A DNA stretch of 64,000 bases from Coregonus clupeaformis (Eukaryota; Chordata; Actinopteri; Salmoniformes; Salmonidae): positions 17,155,699 through 17,219,698 of the forward strand of contig NC_059216.1 in assembly GCF_020615455.1 (NCBI RefSeq), given 5' to 3'. The notes under the pieces are model-generated. The model had not been told where the DNA came from. It saw only the letters and a program-made list of their open reading frames with translations, and ran no database searches. Of the stretch, positions 44,425-56,428 are shown piece by piece (within the stretch, counting starts at the first letter, position 1; each line of letters begins with the position of its first letter). A program made the position numbers and the translations under genes.

Positions 44425-46930
44425 TATGTTGTGATAAGGTTTGTATCACAACTAAAGTGGCCAAATAACTTCTTAAAATGAAGCACATTAATCCGCTTTA
44501 CAACTGGTGTAGAGCCTAATTGGCATACATAGGCGGCGCCTGAGTTTCAAGTTTGGCGAAGATCATTTTCACCATAAAAATGAACCTTTGTAATAATGCA
44601 TTACATGCATAATCGGATTTGCGGTCACTTTTGAGAACAGTGTTTTCCCACTAATTGATTTCATTTTGGAACATTCACGTTTATAGCCTACTGCCGTGTG
44701 CGCATTGCTGCGCTTATAATGTGAAGAAATAGCCTAATAGTTTATCAACATTTTAAGCTAAACGTTCTGATCTGTTGCCTCATTGCTTTTAAAAGTTTTT
44801 AAAACGTTTTTTTGATGCAAGTGGTTGTATTAATTTGGGATCTATCGCATCCCACAACTGTGCCAGAGTATGTTTGGAATATTTATTTATTGCACAGAAG
44901 GAAGGACAAGTTGACCAACTTTTGTACTAGGGGAATAGTAGATTGACGTAGGCTAGTGCTTTTGCTGTTCGTTAGGCCTACTCATCTTGTTGGCTGACGA
45001 AAAGTAGGCTAAATGTGGACAGTTCTTCTAACATCTTCAATATGCGCCTCGGAATTCAATAAGAGGGACGCGCGCAGTTGCGTCCCCGATGTGTCTGTCT
45101 CCACTTGTAGCCTACTTCTTAGCTGAAATACCTGTGAGAAGGACCCGATCACGTGACGGGCATTGGCTAATAAGAGTTGAGATATCTGAGAGAGTAATGT
45201 GAGTGAGTGGTGCTAAGGAGCACGGCAGGGAATTCTAATTATTATATTCAGCCCAAGTGCACAACGACCACTTTGGCCGCAAAAGGCATGGATTTTTTAG
45301 GGGGCATTATGGCCACACAAGGGGGATGCCGCAGGAAAATTCGAGGCCTGGTGAGAATATTATCAAGTGCTGAATGAGAGACTGATGAAGTGTGTGATGC
45401 ACTCACAAGAAACAAATCAGAGCTCATGCCTTTCATGCAACTTTTTTCAAATCATCATTAGTCGCATCATGCAGCCTTAGAATGTATAAAAAATCTAAAC
45501 ATACAACCCAACGTTTATATCACAACTAAAGTTACATAAATAACTCTAAATTAAGCATATAGGAGGACCTGTTTATTTGTTAACCACTCAACATAGAATA
45601 GCCACATGTGCACACTTCCTTAGAAATTGTTTGAAGAAAATATCCTTTCTATTTTATTCAGCTATGTTCAATTGTCTTCATAGTTTATAAAATAATAAAA
45701 AATAATGCCATGGAATTCTAAGCAAATCTTGTCTGCTAAATTAATTAGTGTAGCCCACAGCCATATGGCATAGCCATATCAGGCCCTAACATAAGGACAA
45801 CTCAGAGTATGCTATTATGTTCTTCTGAAATATCTTACATTTTCTTCATATCATCTTTCTTTAGACCTGTCTAAAATAAATAATGCATTTATTATGACAG
45901 TGTAGGCTATATTCAATGGATTTATTAGAAATGTAGATTTTCCAAAAGTCTTCATCAGTGGCTTGTAGGCTATGTGTGGAAGCCAGGAGATGGTAAACGT
46001 GTTTAGGTTAATTAACGGTCAATTACCGTGAGACCGGCAGTTATTTACTTGACAATCACCGGCTGACAAAATTGGATGACCGCCACAGCCCTATTTGAGG
46101 GTATTAAAATTATAACATTGTCTTGAGACAATATGTGTGGGCATAGTCAGACAACGCAATTGGAGGATGCATTTTATGCATATTCTTTATAGGCTATTCA
46201 ATAGACTACATCTGTCAGTACAAACTTTGATTGAGGAAATGATGACGTCATTTAAAAAGAAATTGCGTTCCCTCACCTAAAAAAAAATGGTACTACACCA
46301 TTGCACTCACTAATTGTATCTGTATAGTCCGTTTGCTTGTGTTGTTGGTCTTGGCTAGCTTAATGTTCTGGTTGGTAGCTAGCTCTCTAGCACTCACTCA
46401 CATGGCTGCTAGCACCTTCATGAAATGGAGCATGAGGGAACCCCTACAATATTATGTTTTTCTAAGTAGTGAGAATGCTCAGGAGCATGCAATGTTGAAA
46501 AGTAATATTTAGACATGTACTTTTCTTAAATGTAGTTTTGTAATTGACTAGAACAAGCAGACAACAAGAAAATTGGTTTGAAAACGGTCAAGTATTTGCT
46601 TTGAGCCAATGGGGTAACCTAGGTAACCATAGGTTGTTTTCCCCACAGGCGGGCAGGGCCATGACCTTCTATCAAATACCGACTGGGACTATCGAATTTG
46701 GAATTAGAATACTAGAATGGATGTGAAACTTCTTTTGATGGGATAAAGGTCAGCCATTTTGGTCAGGGAGTTGGTCAACCATGGTTTGCCAGTGCTGTGA
46801 TAAGATATTGTGTAAAATAATGAATTTGAAGAAATTATCTGCACTGTATGTTTGTTAGCTAGCTAGCCAGCCAGCCAGTGTTAGAGGAATGATTCCATAC
46901 ATTTTCAAATGAACTGCCAATATGCCAACA
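44425..46930. other. Intron and old repeat sequence, no gene
   Basis: 44425-46092 is mostly the right part of the hAT-like host repeat. 46093-46930 is AT-rich intron with no recognisable feature. Short open frames here have no motifs. Confidence 0.45.
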
Positions 46931-47033
46931 TTACATTTACATTTTACATTTTAGTCATTTAGCAGACGCTCTTATCCAGAGCGACTTACAGGAGCAATTA
47001 GGGTTAAGTGCCTTGCTCAAGGGCACATTTACG
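46931..47033 (-). mobile_element. SINE 3' fragment abutting the L2 tail
   Basis: Minus-strand sequence GTGCCCTTGAGCAAGGCACT, then TAACCCTAATTGCTCCTG, then the tail GTAAGTCGCTCTGGATAAGA followed by GCGTCTGCTAAATGACTAAA. It matches the 3' half of the SINE at 40893-41088. The tRNA head is absent. Confidence 0.7.
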
Positions 47034-50000
47034 TCATTTAGCAGACGCTCTTATCCAGAGCGACTTACAAATTGGTTCATTCACCCTATAGCCAGTGGGA
47101 TAACCACTTTACAATTATTATTATTTTTTTTTGGGGGTAGAAGGATTACTTTATATTCCTTAAAGAGGTGGGGTTTCAAATGTCTCCGGAAGGTGGTGAG
47201 TGACTCCGCTGTCCTGGCGTCGTGAGGGAGCTTGTTCCACCATTGGGGTGCCAGAGCAGCGAACAGTTTTGACTGGGCTGAGCGGGAACTATGCTTCCGC
47301 AGAGGAAGGGGAGCCAGCAGGCCAGAGGTGGATGAACGCAATGCCCTCGTTTGGGTGTGGGGACTGATCAGAGCCTGAAGGTACGGAGGTGCCGTTCCCC
47401 TCACTGCTCCATAGGCAAGCACCATGGTCTTGTAACGGATGCGAGCTTCAACTGGAAGCCAGTGGAGTGTGCGGAGGAGGGGGGTGACGTGAGAGAACTT
47501 GGGAAGGTTGAACACCAGACGGGCTGTGGCATTCTGGATGAGTTGTAGGGGTTTAATGGCACAGGCAGGGAGCCCAGCCAACAGCGAGTTGCAGTAATCC
47601 AGACGGGAGATGACAAGTGCCTGGATTAGGACCTGTGCCGATTCCTGTGTAAGGCAGGGTCGTACTCTCCGAATGTTGTAGAGCATGAACCTGCAGGATC
47701 GGGTCACCGCCTTGATGTTAGCGGAGAACGACAGGGTGTTGTCCAGGGTCACGCCAAGGCTCTTCGCACTCTGGGAGGAGGACACAACGGAGTTGTCAAC
47801 CGTGATGGCGAGATCATGGAACGGGCAGTCCTTCCCGGGAGGAAGAGCAGCTCCGTCTTGCCAGGGTTCAGCTTGAGGTGGTGATCCGTCATCCATACTG
47901 ATATGTCGGCCAGACATGCAGAGATGCAATTCGCCACCTGGTTATCAGAAGGGGGAAAGGAGAAGATTAGTTGTGTATCGTCAGCGTAGCAATGATAGGA
48001 GAGGCCATGTGAGGATATGACAGAGCCAAGTGACTTGGTGTATAGGGGAGAAAAGGAGAGGGCCTAGAACTGAGCCCTGGGGGACACCAGTGGTGAGAGC
48101 ACGTGGTGCGGAGACAGCTTCGCCACGCCACTTGGTAGGAGCGACCGGTCAGGTAGGACGCAATCCAGGAGTGAGCCGCGCCGGAGATGCCCAGCTCGGA
48201 GAGGGTGGAGAGGGAGGATCTGATGATTCCACAGTATCAAAGGCAGCAGACAGGTCTAGAAGGACAAGAGCAGAGGAGAGAGAGTTAGCTTTAGCAGTGC
48301 GGAGAGCCTCTGTGACACAGAGAAGAGCAGTCTCAGTTGAATGACCAGTCCTGAAACCTGACTGGTTTGGATCAAGAAGGTCATTCTGAGAGAGATAGCA
48401 AGAGAGTTGGCTAAAGACGGCACGCTCAATAGTTTTGGAAAGAAAAGAAAGAAGGGATACTGGTCTGTAGTTGTTGACATCAGTGGGATCGAGTGTTGGT
48501 TTTTTGAGAAGGGGTGCAACTCTCGCTCTCTTGAAGACGGAAGGGACATGGCCAGCGGTCAAGGATGAGTTGATCAGCGAGGTGAGGTAGGGGAGAAGGT
48601 CACCGGAGATGGTCTGGAGAAGAGAGGAGGGGATGGGGTCAAGCGGGCAGGTTGTTGGGCGGCCTGCAGTCACTAGTCGCAAGATTTTATCTGGAGAGAG
48701 AGGGGAGAAAGAAGTCAAAGCATAGGGTAGGGCAGTGTGAGCAGGACCAGCAGTGTCATTAGACTTAACAAACGAGGATCGGATGTCGTCAACCTTCTTT
48801 TCAAAGTGGTTGACGAAGTCATCCACAGAGAGGGAGGAGGGGGGTGGGGGAGGATTCAGCAGTGAGGAGAATGTGGCAAAAGAGCTTCCTAGGGTTAGAG
48901 GCAGATGCTTGGAATTTAGAGTGGTAGAAAGTGGCCTTAGCGGCAAAAACAGATGAAGAAAATGTAGAGAGGGAGGGAGTGAAAAGATGCCAGGTCGGCA
49001 GGGAGTTTAGTTTTCTTCCATTTCCGCTCAGCTGCCCGGAGCTCTGTTCTGTGAGCTCGCAATGAGTCATCAAGCCACGGAGCTGGAGGGGAGGACCGAG
49101 CCGGCCGGGAGGATAGGGGACACAGGGAGTCAAAGGATGCAGAAAGGGAGGAGAGGAGGGTTGAGGAGGCAGAATCAGGATATTGGAGGGAGAAGGATTG
49201 AGCAGAGGGAAGAGATGATAGGATGGAAGAGGAGAGAGTAGTGGGAGAGAGAGAGCGAAGGTTGCGGCGGCGCGTTACCATCTGTGTAGGGGCAGAGTGA
49301 GTAGTGTTGGAGGAGAGCGAGAGAGAAAAGGATACAAAGTAGTGGTCGGAGACATGGAGGGGAGTTGCAGTGAGATTAGTAGAAGAGCAACATCTAGTAA
49401 AGATGAAGTCAAGCGTATTGCCTGCCTTGTGAGTAGGGGGGGGATGGTGAGAGGGTGAGGTCAAAAGAGGAGAGGAGTGGAAAGAAGGAGGCAGAGAGAA
49501 ATGAGTCAAATGTAGACGTAGGGAGGTTGAAATCCCCCAAAAACTGTGAAGGGTGAGCCATCCTCAGGAAAGGAACTTATCAAGGCGTCAAGCTCATTGA
49601 TGAACTCTCCAAGGGAACCTGGAGGGCGATAGATGACAAGGATATTAAGCTTAAATGGGCTAGTGACTGTGACAGCGTGGAATTCAAATGAGGAGATAGA
49701 CAGATGGGTTAGGGGGAAAAAATTGAGAATGACCACTTGGGAGAGATGAGGATTCCTGTGCCACCACCCCTCTGACCAGATGCTCTCGGGGTATGCGAGA
49801 ACACATGGTCAGACGAGGAGAGAGCAGTAGGAGTAGCAGTGTTTTCAGTGGTAATCCATGTTTCCGTCAGCGCCAGGAAGTCGAGGGACTGGAGGGTAGC
49901 ATAGGCTGGGATGAAGTCAGCCTTGTTGGCGGCAGAACGGCAGTTCCAGAGGCTGCCTGAGACCTGGAACTCCAGGTGTGTGGTGCGTGCAGGGACCACC

Positions 50001-50290
50001 AGGTTAGAGAGGCAGCAGCCACGCGGTGTAAGGCGTTTGTGTAGCCTGTGCGGAGAGGAGAGAACAGGGATAGGCAGAGGCATAGTTGACAGGCTGCAGC
50101 AGATGGCTACAATAATGCAGAGGAGATCGGAATGAAATGAACTAAACATCTGGGAAAGGAGAGAGCAGGCCTCCCTCACCAAAAAAAAAAATATAACTCT
50201 CCCAACTTCCACCTCAGAAACTATAATTGTTTCACTGTACCACCCGAATAAAACTCTCCCAACTTCCACTTTAGAAATTAGAATTGTTGT
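47034..50290 (-). mobile_element. L2-type LINE, near-complete body
   Basis: The minus-strand element has an endonuclease region (about 50100-49400), reverse transcriptase (about 48750-47900) and a C-terminal region (to 47081). It ends in the short tail TTTGTAAGTCGCTCTGGATA followed by AGAGCGTCTGCTAAATGACG at 47034-47072. The 5' region continues beyond 50290 into repeated leader sequence interrupted by the gypsy element. Confidence 0.8.
47081..50107 (-). pseudogene. L2-type LINE ORF (endonuclease + reverse transcriptase), frameshifted
   Basis: An open segment starting MFSSFHSDLL (50107) leads to the AP-endonuclease-like domain: SLWNCRSAANKADFI, then LDFLALTETWI with the catalytic-type Glu, later YRPPGSLGEFI, and SDHYFVSFSLSL near the end. 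The usual GDFN is GGFQ here. The RT region gives FKRARVAPLLKKP, NNYRPVSLLSFLSK, QSGFRTGHSTETALL and LLDLSAAFDTV (motif A Asp). The active site CYADDTQLIFSF has YADD at 47977-47988. The C-terminal part has SLGVTLDNTLSFSANIKAVT and RLDYCNSLLAGLP. At least five frame changes split the reading frame. Catalytic residues of the RT are retained. This would encode target-primed reverse transcription if intact. Confidence 0.82.
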
Positions 50291-50638
50291 AAACTACAGC
50301 AGACTGTTATCAGTAGCTGTAATTAAGTACAGCAGCTACCAACCACCTAACGTTAATGCCTCGGATAATGAGGTTAGAAAAACAGCTGAATGGTGGCAGC
50401 TAGCTGGCTCAATCACAGGTACTCTTAAGCATGAAATAACATTGGAAACAACTAACCACAGTTGCTAAAAGTTACCAGTAGCTACCCGCTAGCTAGCTAG
50501 CTAGCTTTGTTGGTCCAAGTAGTGGGTAAGCTAGCCTCGTGCTTCGCCGGGGTCCGCCGAATACAGTCCTTACCTACAATAATTACCTACAATAACTACC
50601 TGAGTAAACTACCTATAATACCTAACTACAATACCTAC
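50291..50638 (-). repeat. LINE 5' leader monomer (interrupted copy, left part)
   Basis: GTAATTAAGTACAGCAGCTA through GCTAGCTAGCTAGC and CCGCCGAATACAGTCC to ATACCTAC. It continues after the LTR element at 57124, and a complete copy lies at 57625-58025. The location immediately 5' of the LINE ORF suggests a repeated promoter/leader region. Confidence 0.65.
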
Positions 50639-51328
50639 TGTTACGAACCCCGTGGCTCTAAACATCTAGGGTGGATGGACATGAGACCCGTAACATAAAT
50701 TCATGTAAATTATAAGTGTGGCATGGAATAGTGAGAACAAATAAGACACAACTACCATGAACTACCGTCAAACACAAAGTGTTTATTTATGAACACACGG
50801 TAAGGGTTTGGGAAAAAGGGCTGAGCAGGACCCAAGAAATGAAACAATAGTGTAAAACCCCCTAAACTGATCTAGCCTGCCTAAAGAACCGCTAGGCTAC
50901 TGCTACCATACAAAAATACAGTGGGTGGTCCGCTCAGGTCTAACTGGTGTTTATAGACAGATTTCGTCCTCACGGGTAATGTACGCCCAAGGGCATCTAG
51001 CTTAAACCCCCTTTCCCAAAAAACACACAAAGCTACTAAACAGGGTAATCATCAACTAGCGAGTACACAACACACAGGACACCACCGTGTCCATACTCAC
51101 ATATGGCAAAAAGTCTCTCTCTCTCAACAAACACAAGTCTGGTTTTTATAAAATGGGATGTGTGATTGAACAAACGAATAACAGGTGGTGCAATTAACAG
51201 GAATGTTCACTGATTGGTCCAATCAGCAGACACCTCAACGACCACCAATCAGGAACATACAGGACACCTGTGATTAGGGCAGAAAGAGTAGAAACACACA
51301 AAAACACAGGATACCTGTATCCGTAACA
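50639..51328 (-). repeat. 3' LTR of the gypsy element
   Basis: Identical to the 5' LTR except for one extra base in TCCTCACGGG and one C fewer in the following C-run (TTAAACCCCCTTTCCC). The ends are TGTTACG/CGTAACA. An AATAAA polyadenylation signal is read on the minus strand at 50782-50787. Confidence 0.95.
50782..50787 (-). terminator. Polyadenylation signal in the 3' LTR
   Basis: Minus-strand AATAAA within ATAAATAAACACTTTG. Confidence 0.5.
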
Positions 51329-51343
51329 CTCCCACCCTTAAAA
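51329..51343 (-). other. Polypurine tract next to the 3' LTR
   Basis: The minus strand reads TTTTAAGGGTGGGAG immediately before the 3' LTR. It is purine-rich with one T, in the position expected for the plus-strand primer. Confidence 0.6.
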
Positions 51344-51435
51344 GAGCAAACCAAAATGGTTTGCGACACATGTACTATCACAACACCCAAATTCACAAAT
51401 CATCCTATCGGGATAACAAAAAAAAACCTAGATCA

Positions 51436-52830
51436 TTACACACGAGACAAAGCATCTGCCAACACATTATCTAACCCCCTTTTTGTGGCGGATCTCCAAA
51501 TTATAATTTTGCACGACAAGTGCCCAACGCATAAGGCGTTGGTTCTGGTTGTACATCCGGTGGAGAAAAACTAAGGGGTTATGGTCAGTATACACTACCA
51601 CTGGTAATGCACTGGAACCAACATAAACTTCAAAGTACTGCAGAGCTAACAACAAAGCTAGAGCTTCTTGTTCAATGGTGGAATAGTTTGTCTGACATTT
51701 GTTAAATTTCCGTGAAAAATAACAGACAGGATGGTCCACTCCACTCTGGTCTTGCTGCAGTAGAACAGCACCAGCACCTCTGGCACTTGCATCTACCTCC
51801 AGTTTAAACGGCCGCTCAAAATCTGGGCGCAGCAAGAACAGGAGTACTACACAAGAGTGCTTTAGCAGTGTTGAAAGCAGTACAACAATCTTCAGACCAT
51901 ACAAATTTTCTCGCCGGACTGAGCAAATCCGTTAATGGAGCAACTACCGCAGAGAAATTTTTACAGAAACTACGGTAGTAGCCAACCATCCCTAAAAAAG
52001 CGGCGTAGCTCTCTTCTGGTGGTAGGTGCGGGAAATGCGTTTATAGCTGAGACCTTGGCATCTACAGGGCGCACCTGACCATGGCCGACCTGTTTACCAA
52101 GATAAGTAACAGTAGCCTTCCCAAACTCGCACTTTGCTAAGTTCAGGGTTAGAGAAGCGGTTGCTAGACGTTCACACACTACCCTTAGAGTGTTAACATG
52201 ATCAGACCACTCAGTTGAATAAATGACCAGATCATCAAGGTAAGCACTACAATTAGGAACTCCAGCCAATACTGTGTTAACCAGGCGTTGGAAAGTGGCT
52301 GGTGCGTTCGCATCCCAAATGCCATGACAGCATATTGTAGGAAGTGATCTGGGGTCACAAATGCAGAGATGTCGGAGGCACGTGGGGTTAACGGCACCTG
52401 CCAGTAACCTTTTAGAAGATCTAATTTGGTTACATAGGTAGCAGCACCAACAGTATCAATACAGTCATCCAGTCTGGGTAACGGGAACGAGTGGGGCACT
52501 GTGACAGCATTGACTTTCCGATAGTCCGTACATAATCTGGATGTCCCATCAGGTTTAGGAACCAGAATGCACGGAGAACTCCAAGGACTTGAACTTGGCA
52601 TAGCCAGGTTATTCTCCAGCAAATAACCGACCTCACCCCTCATTATCTTTCTCTTAGCGACGTTGACACGATACGGATGTTGCTTGATAGGTGCAGCGTT
52701 TCCAACATTAATGTCATGTTCTAACACATTTGTACATGTAGGAACATCATTAAAAAGACATGGAAAGCTGTGTAATAGTCTCACAATATCATCTGACTGT
52801 CTGTCCGTTAAATGAATCAGGCTTGACGGG
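51436..52830 (-). pseudogene. Reverse transcriptase and RNase H of the gypsy element
   Basis: RT: QHPYRVNVAKRKIMRGEVGY, SSPWSSPCILVPKPDG, CTDYRKVNAVT, FPLPRLDDCID, YVTKLDLLKGYWQVPL (first catalytic Asp) and FVTPDHFLQYAVMAFG. After a frame change near 52310 comes AYLDDLVIYS, with YLDD at 52231-52242. The connection reads GKQVGHGQVRPVDAKVSAIN. RNase H: FKLEVDASARGAGAVLLQQD, YSTIEQEALALLLAL, YTDHNPLVFL and EIRHKKG. A final 1-base change leads to the usual ADALSR end and TAA at 51436-51438. RNase H is the last domain before the purine tract, with no integrase after it. Confidence 0.9.
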
Positions 52831-52989
52831 AGAGACAGCAGCATCTCTGAATTGGGCAATCTAGCACACTGCTGCTGAGTATTGCGCAACTCCAAACCAT
52901 CTCCGTCCACATCATTAACATGACCTCCCACTACAGCCGTAGCAGCAACAGAGACAGCCGACTCGGCCAGTTTCTCTGGACTGTCTACC

Positions 52990-54120
52990 TGAGTAACGGG
53001 TCTGTTGTGGTATGTCTTCAACATGTTAACGTGGCACACACGAGATTGGCGTTTTCTATCAGGAGTCTGTATCACATAGTCAGTTTCAGTTAGTTTCTTT
53101 TCAATGACATAAGGACCAGCGAAACGTGCTGACAATGACGCTCCTGGCACAGGCAACAACACAAGAACTCGGGTCACCTGGCTGCAGTGAACGAGAAACA
53201 GCCTGTGTGTCATAGTGTCGTTTCATCCGTTTCTGTGAGGGAAGACAGCGCTTCCTTTGCTAGAGCACAGGCAGCATGTAGGCGCTCACGAAAGCGACTA
53301 ACGTAGTCCAACACATTTTCTTTCACACACAACTCTTGTGACAAAAACTGATCCTTAAGGACTTTCATAGGTCCTCTCATGGTGTGTCCAAACACCAGTT
53401 CAGCTGGGCTGAACCCTAGGGGATTCCTGTACTGTCTCACGGACAGCAAACAACACTAGAGGAACTCCCTCATCCCAATCTTTCTCAGATTCCAAACAAT
53501 ATTTACGGAGCATAGACTTCAGGGTCTGATGCCAACGTTCAAGCGCACCCTGAGACTCTGGGTGATATGCGCTTGACACACGGTGTGTAACTGACAAGGA
53601 TTTTAACACTTGTTTGAAAAGTTTAGAAAGGAAATTCGTACCCTGATCAGTTTGTATCACCTTAGGTAATCCAAAAGTTGAGAAGAATTTGATCAACGCT
53701 TTACTCACCACCGAGCAGTAATCCTTCGCAGAGGAATGGCCTCTGGGTACCTGGTGGCCACACACATAATTGTCAACATAAACTGGTTACCAGATTTTGT
53801 TTTTGGTAATGGTCCAACACAATCAACCATCACATGTTCGAATGGTTCACCTATGGCCGGTATGGGACAAAGAGGCGCGGGGGAAATAACCTGGTTCGGT
53901 TTCCCAACTACTTGACAGGTGTGGCAAGTCCGACAGAACTGAGCCACATCTTGTTTTAAACCAGGCCAAAAGAAATGTCGCAAAAACACGATCATAAGTC
54001 TTGGTGACTCCCAGATGTCCGGACCACTGGTGATCATGAGCGAGGGATAAAACATTTTGTCGAAAGGCTGTAGGAATCACTATTTGGTAAACAGCATTCC
54101 AATCTCCGCCAGCGTCAACA
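52990..54120 (-). pseudogene. Integrase, located upstream of RT
   Basis: HHCC zinc domain: HDHQWSGHLGVTKTYDRV, then after a 1-base change at a run of five A (about 53979-53983) HFFWPGLKQDVAQFCRTCHT. Catalytic core: VDCVGPLP (first Asp at 53822-53824), TDQGTNF (second Asp 53646-53648) and GALERWHQTLK (Glu 53538-53540), with exactly 35 residues between the last two (DD35E). Between the first and second Asp the frame changes. A C-terminal GPY/F module reads FAGPYVIEKKLTETDYVIQT at about 53120, then CHVNMLKTYH. On this strand the domain precedes RT (52750-52000) and RNase H. I see no chromodomain. Confidence 0.88.
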
Positions 54121-54499
54121 TGGGATGTCCATTTACGCATGAGGAGATTACCATCAATGAAGTATGCCATGTTTTTCTTCTTTAGCTCGTCTTTTGAGAC
54201 AACACTAGAAAAACATTTAGCCAGGCTAATGTCAACCTGTTGGTTAGCGATCAGCTGCTCACGAGTAACTGGTAACTGTATTGCTTCAGCAACAAGTTCC
54301 ACATCCTTCTTCCTTTCTCTGGGCTGTTGGTCAGACTGCACCAGCTTACCAGAGGTAGCACCCGAACTATCCTCTGGGTCACACTCTCTGAATAGAATCG
54401 TGTTCGACAAATCTATCACTTCACCCACTTGTCGTGCTTGAGCACGTGTGACCGCACAAGCGGGGAACACATCTGGATAACCCTGTGCCAGCTCCTCGG

Positions 54500-54899
54500 A
54501 GAGAGACTGGTCACTTTTATCCAATACCTCCAATATGGGTATTACCTTTCCCTCCGCAATATCGTTGCCCATTATAAAGGTCACCCCTTTTACTGGCAAC
54601 ATCGGACGTACGCCAACTCTGAACAATCCACTGACTAACTCAGAGTGTACGTTCACAAAGTGCAATGGCACTGGGACGAAACCCATTTCAATTCCTTGTA
54701 CTAACACACTGGAACCACAATATGTATTATTAGACAAGGGCAACACATCAGCTAGTATGAACGACTCCGCCGCACCAGTATCTCTGAGGATTCTAACTGG
54801 ACGCTGAGACGCTTCATCATCTGATATAGAAACAAACCCCTCAAAAATGAACGGTTCATAACTGTGATCTGGGACAGGGACTTTCAAACCACATTCACT
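54500..54899 (-). pseudogene. Aspartic protease of the gypsy element
   Basis: In the same frame as the zinc knuckle, the minus strand gives PVRILRDTGAAESFI with the catalytic DTGA at 54771-54782. The later FIMGNDIAEGKVIP fits the C-terminal Ile/Gly-rich flap and dimer region of retropepsins. There is no separate start; it would be processed from a gag-pol precursor. Confidence 0.8.
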
Positions 54900-56282
54900 A
54901 TGAGGCTTCTGTCTTGATTCCGGCCCTACAACCGTACGAATCAGCCCAACACCCGTTGGCGGTCTGGCGTGCTGAGGCATCCCCGGTTTGCGTTTTAGCA
55001 GAAAGCAATCATTAACTATATGTCCCACCTTATGACAATAGAAACAGTGACGCACATCTTTTGGGCGTGCTGGATGTACTGCTGGTCGACTAGGACTAAA
55101 AGTTAGCAACTCTGCAGCCCTGCTCTCCGTACGAGCCGAAAACACGCTCTTATGCGTCAACACAAACTCGTCTGCCAATACAGACGCTTCCGACAGTGAG
55201 GATACTTTCTGTTCGTTCAGATAAACTACAATGCGTTCGGTAAACAATTTTTAAACTCTTCTAACAAGATTAACTCCCGTAGAGAGTTAAAATCAGTTAC
55301 CTTACTAGCACTGTGCCATTTGTCAAACAGATTTCCTTTGTCTCTAGCAAACTCCACATAAGTCTGAGTAGGAGACTTTTTATGAGACCTAAATCTCTGT
55401 CGATATGCCTCAGGAACAAGCTCATAGGCACGAAGAACAGTAGCTTTGACCACTTCATAATTCAAACTGTCTTCAAGAGGTAGCGCTGCCAGAACCTCTT
55501 GGGCTTTACCCTGTTAGTTTACACTGAAGTAATAGGCACCATACCTCTTCGGGCCATTTCAATGCTACCGCTATACGTTCAAACACACTGAAATAGGAAT
55601 CAACCTCTGACTCCCTGAACACAGGTACCAAGGTGATCTGCCTACTAATATCAAATGTAGCAGACGACACCGCTGGTGAGGCTGGCTCACTAGCAGGCAT
55701 AGTATGAGCAGAGACTAACCTCGCTGTTTCTGCCTCTAGTTCCATTTCACGCATCTCCAGTTCCATCTTACGCGTCTCCAGTTCTTGATCAAGCCTACGC
55801 GTCTCCAGTTCCATCTTACGCGTCTCCTGTTCTGCCTCTAGCTTACGCGTCTCCTGTTCTGCCTCTAGTTCCATTTACGCATCTCCAGCTTGTCTTGCCT
55901 GATGTGTGCCCGCTCTTCCGCCTCCATTTGGAGCCGCGTCGAGCGGACATCGATCCTGGCATCACTGTCAGTCAGTGGGGAGAGTGGGTCATAACGGGGC
56001 AATGTGGCTGGAGCCTTAGCCTCGTCCTCAGACACTGATGGGCTTTCAGAAACAGCAACCACATCCCCTACAGGAGCAGCAGACTCAGGCGGCGGTAACA
56101 CAAGCACTCGCTCGCTCAACAATATCGCTAGCACTACTTCCCCTAACTTCTGCTTTCACTATACCCCTCGGTATGGGTACAGAAAAGTGGTCAGCCAAAG
56201 CCTGTAGATCCACTCTACGACAATTCTCAAAAACCTCCCACGTAGGGTTTTCCAAAAATGCCTCCAACTCAAAAGTAGCCAT
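54900..56282 (-). pseudogene. gag with SCAN-like domain and zinc knuckle
   Basis: The ATG at 56282 begins MATFELEAFLENPTWEVFEN, the first ATG after the primer site. A frame change near 56100 leads to an acidic/Pro segment, and another near 55870 to a Glu/Lys/Arg coiled coil of repeated METRK-type heptads (about 55730-55870). The next part resembles the SCAN dimerisation fold: AYELVPEAYRQRFRSHKKSP, TYVEFARDKGNLFDKW, LRELILLEEFKNCLP, then FTERIVVYLNEQKVSSLSEA after another frame change at about 55240. The nucleocapsid motif CFYCHKVGHIVNDC (CX2CX4HX4C) is at 55005-55046. Published work links vertebrate SCAN domains to Gmr1-like gag; here the same fold signature appears in a gag context. All breaks I found are frame changes. 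Confidence 0.8.
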
Positions 56283-56405
56283 CCTACTAGCAACACGAGC
56301 CGTCGACTACTGAACACACACAAAAAAAACAGGTAGTTACAGCTGCCAAGCTCAACACTGAACCAGACACTGACTAATTTACATGAGTAGCATGGGATAG
56401 ATAGG

Positions 56406-56423
56406 ATCCCGGACGAGCCCCCA
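56406..56423 (-). other. Primer-binding site, tRNA-Pro type
   Basis: The minus strand reads TGGGGGCTCGTCCGGGAT, 5 bases inside the 5' LTR. This 18-mer is the complement of the tRNA-Pro 3' end, familiar from gammaretroviral primer sites. It primes minus-strand DNA synthesis. Confidence 0.88.
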
Positions 56424-56428
56424 CTTTA

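Larger units (their letters stand above)
40461..46092. mobile_element. hAT-like repeat interrupted by two Tc1 elements
   Basis: The left part (40461-40653) carries GCGGTGACCGTGTTACCGCC and GTGACCGTTTAGTCACGGTA. The right part (about 45990-46092) carries ACCGTGAGACCGGCAGTTAT and ends GGATGACCGCCACAGCCCTA; its reverse complement, TAGGGCTGTGGCGGTCATCC, is a terminus I recognise from a common salmonid hAT-type repeat. Tc1-C (40654-42339) and Tc1-D (42832-44422) both sit between these ends. The extent of the middle part and the exact left terminus are uncertain. Confidence 0.45.

Noticed and set aside
40000..46310. An outer hAT element with CAGGGGTGTAGT and ACTACACCATTG ends
   Set aside because: The possible termini match over about 10 bp, but the adjacent 8 bases (TTGTAACT and CACTCACT) do not form a duplication, so I do not call it.
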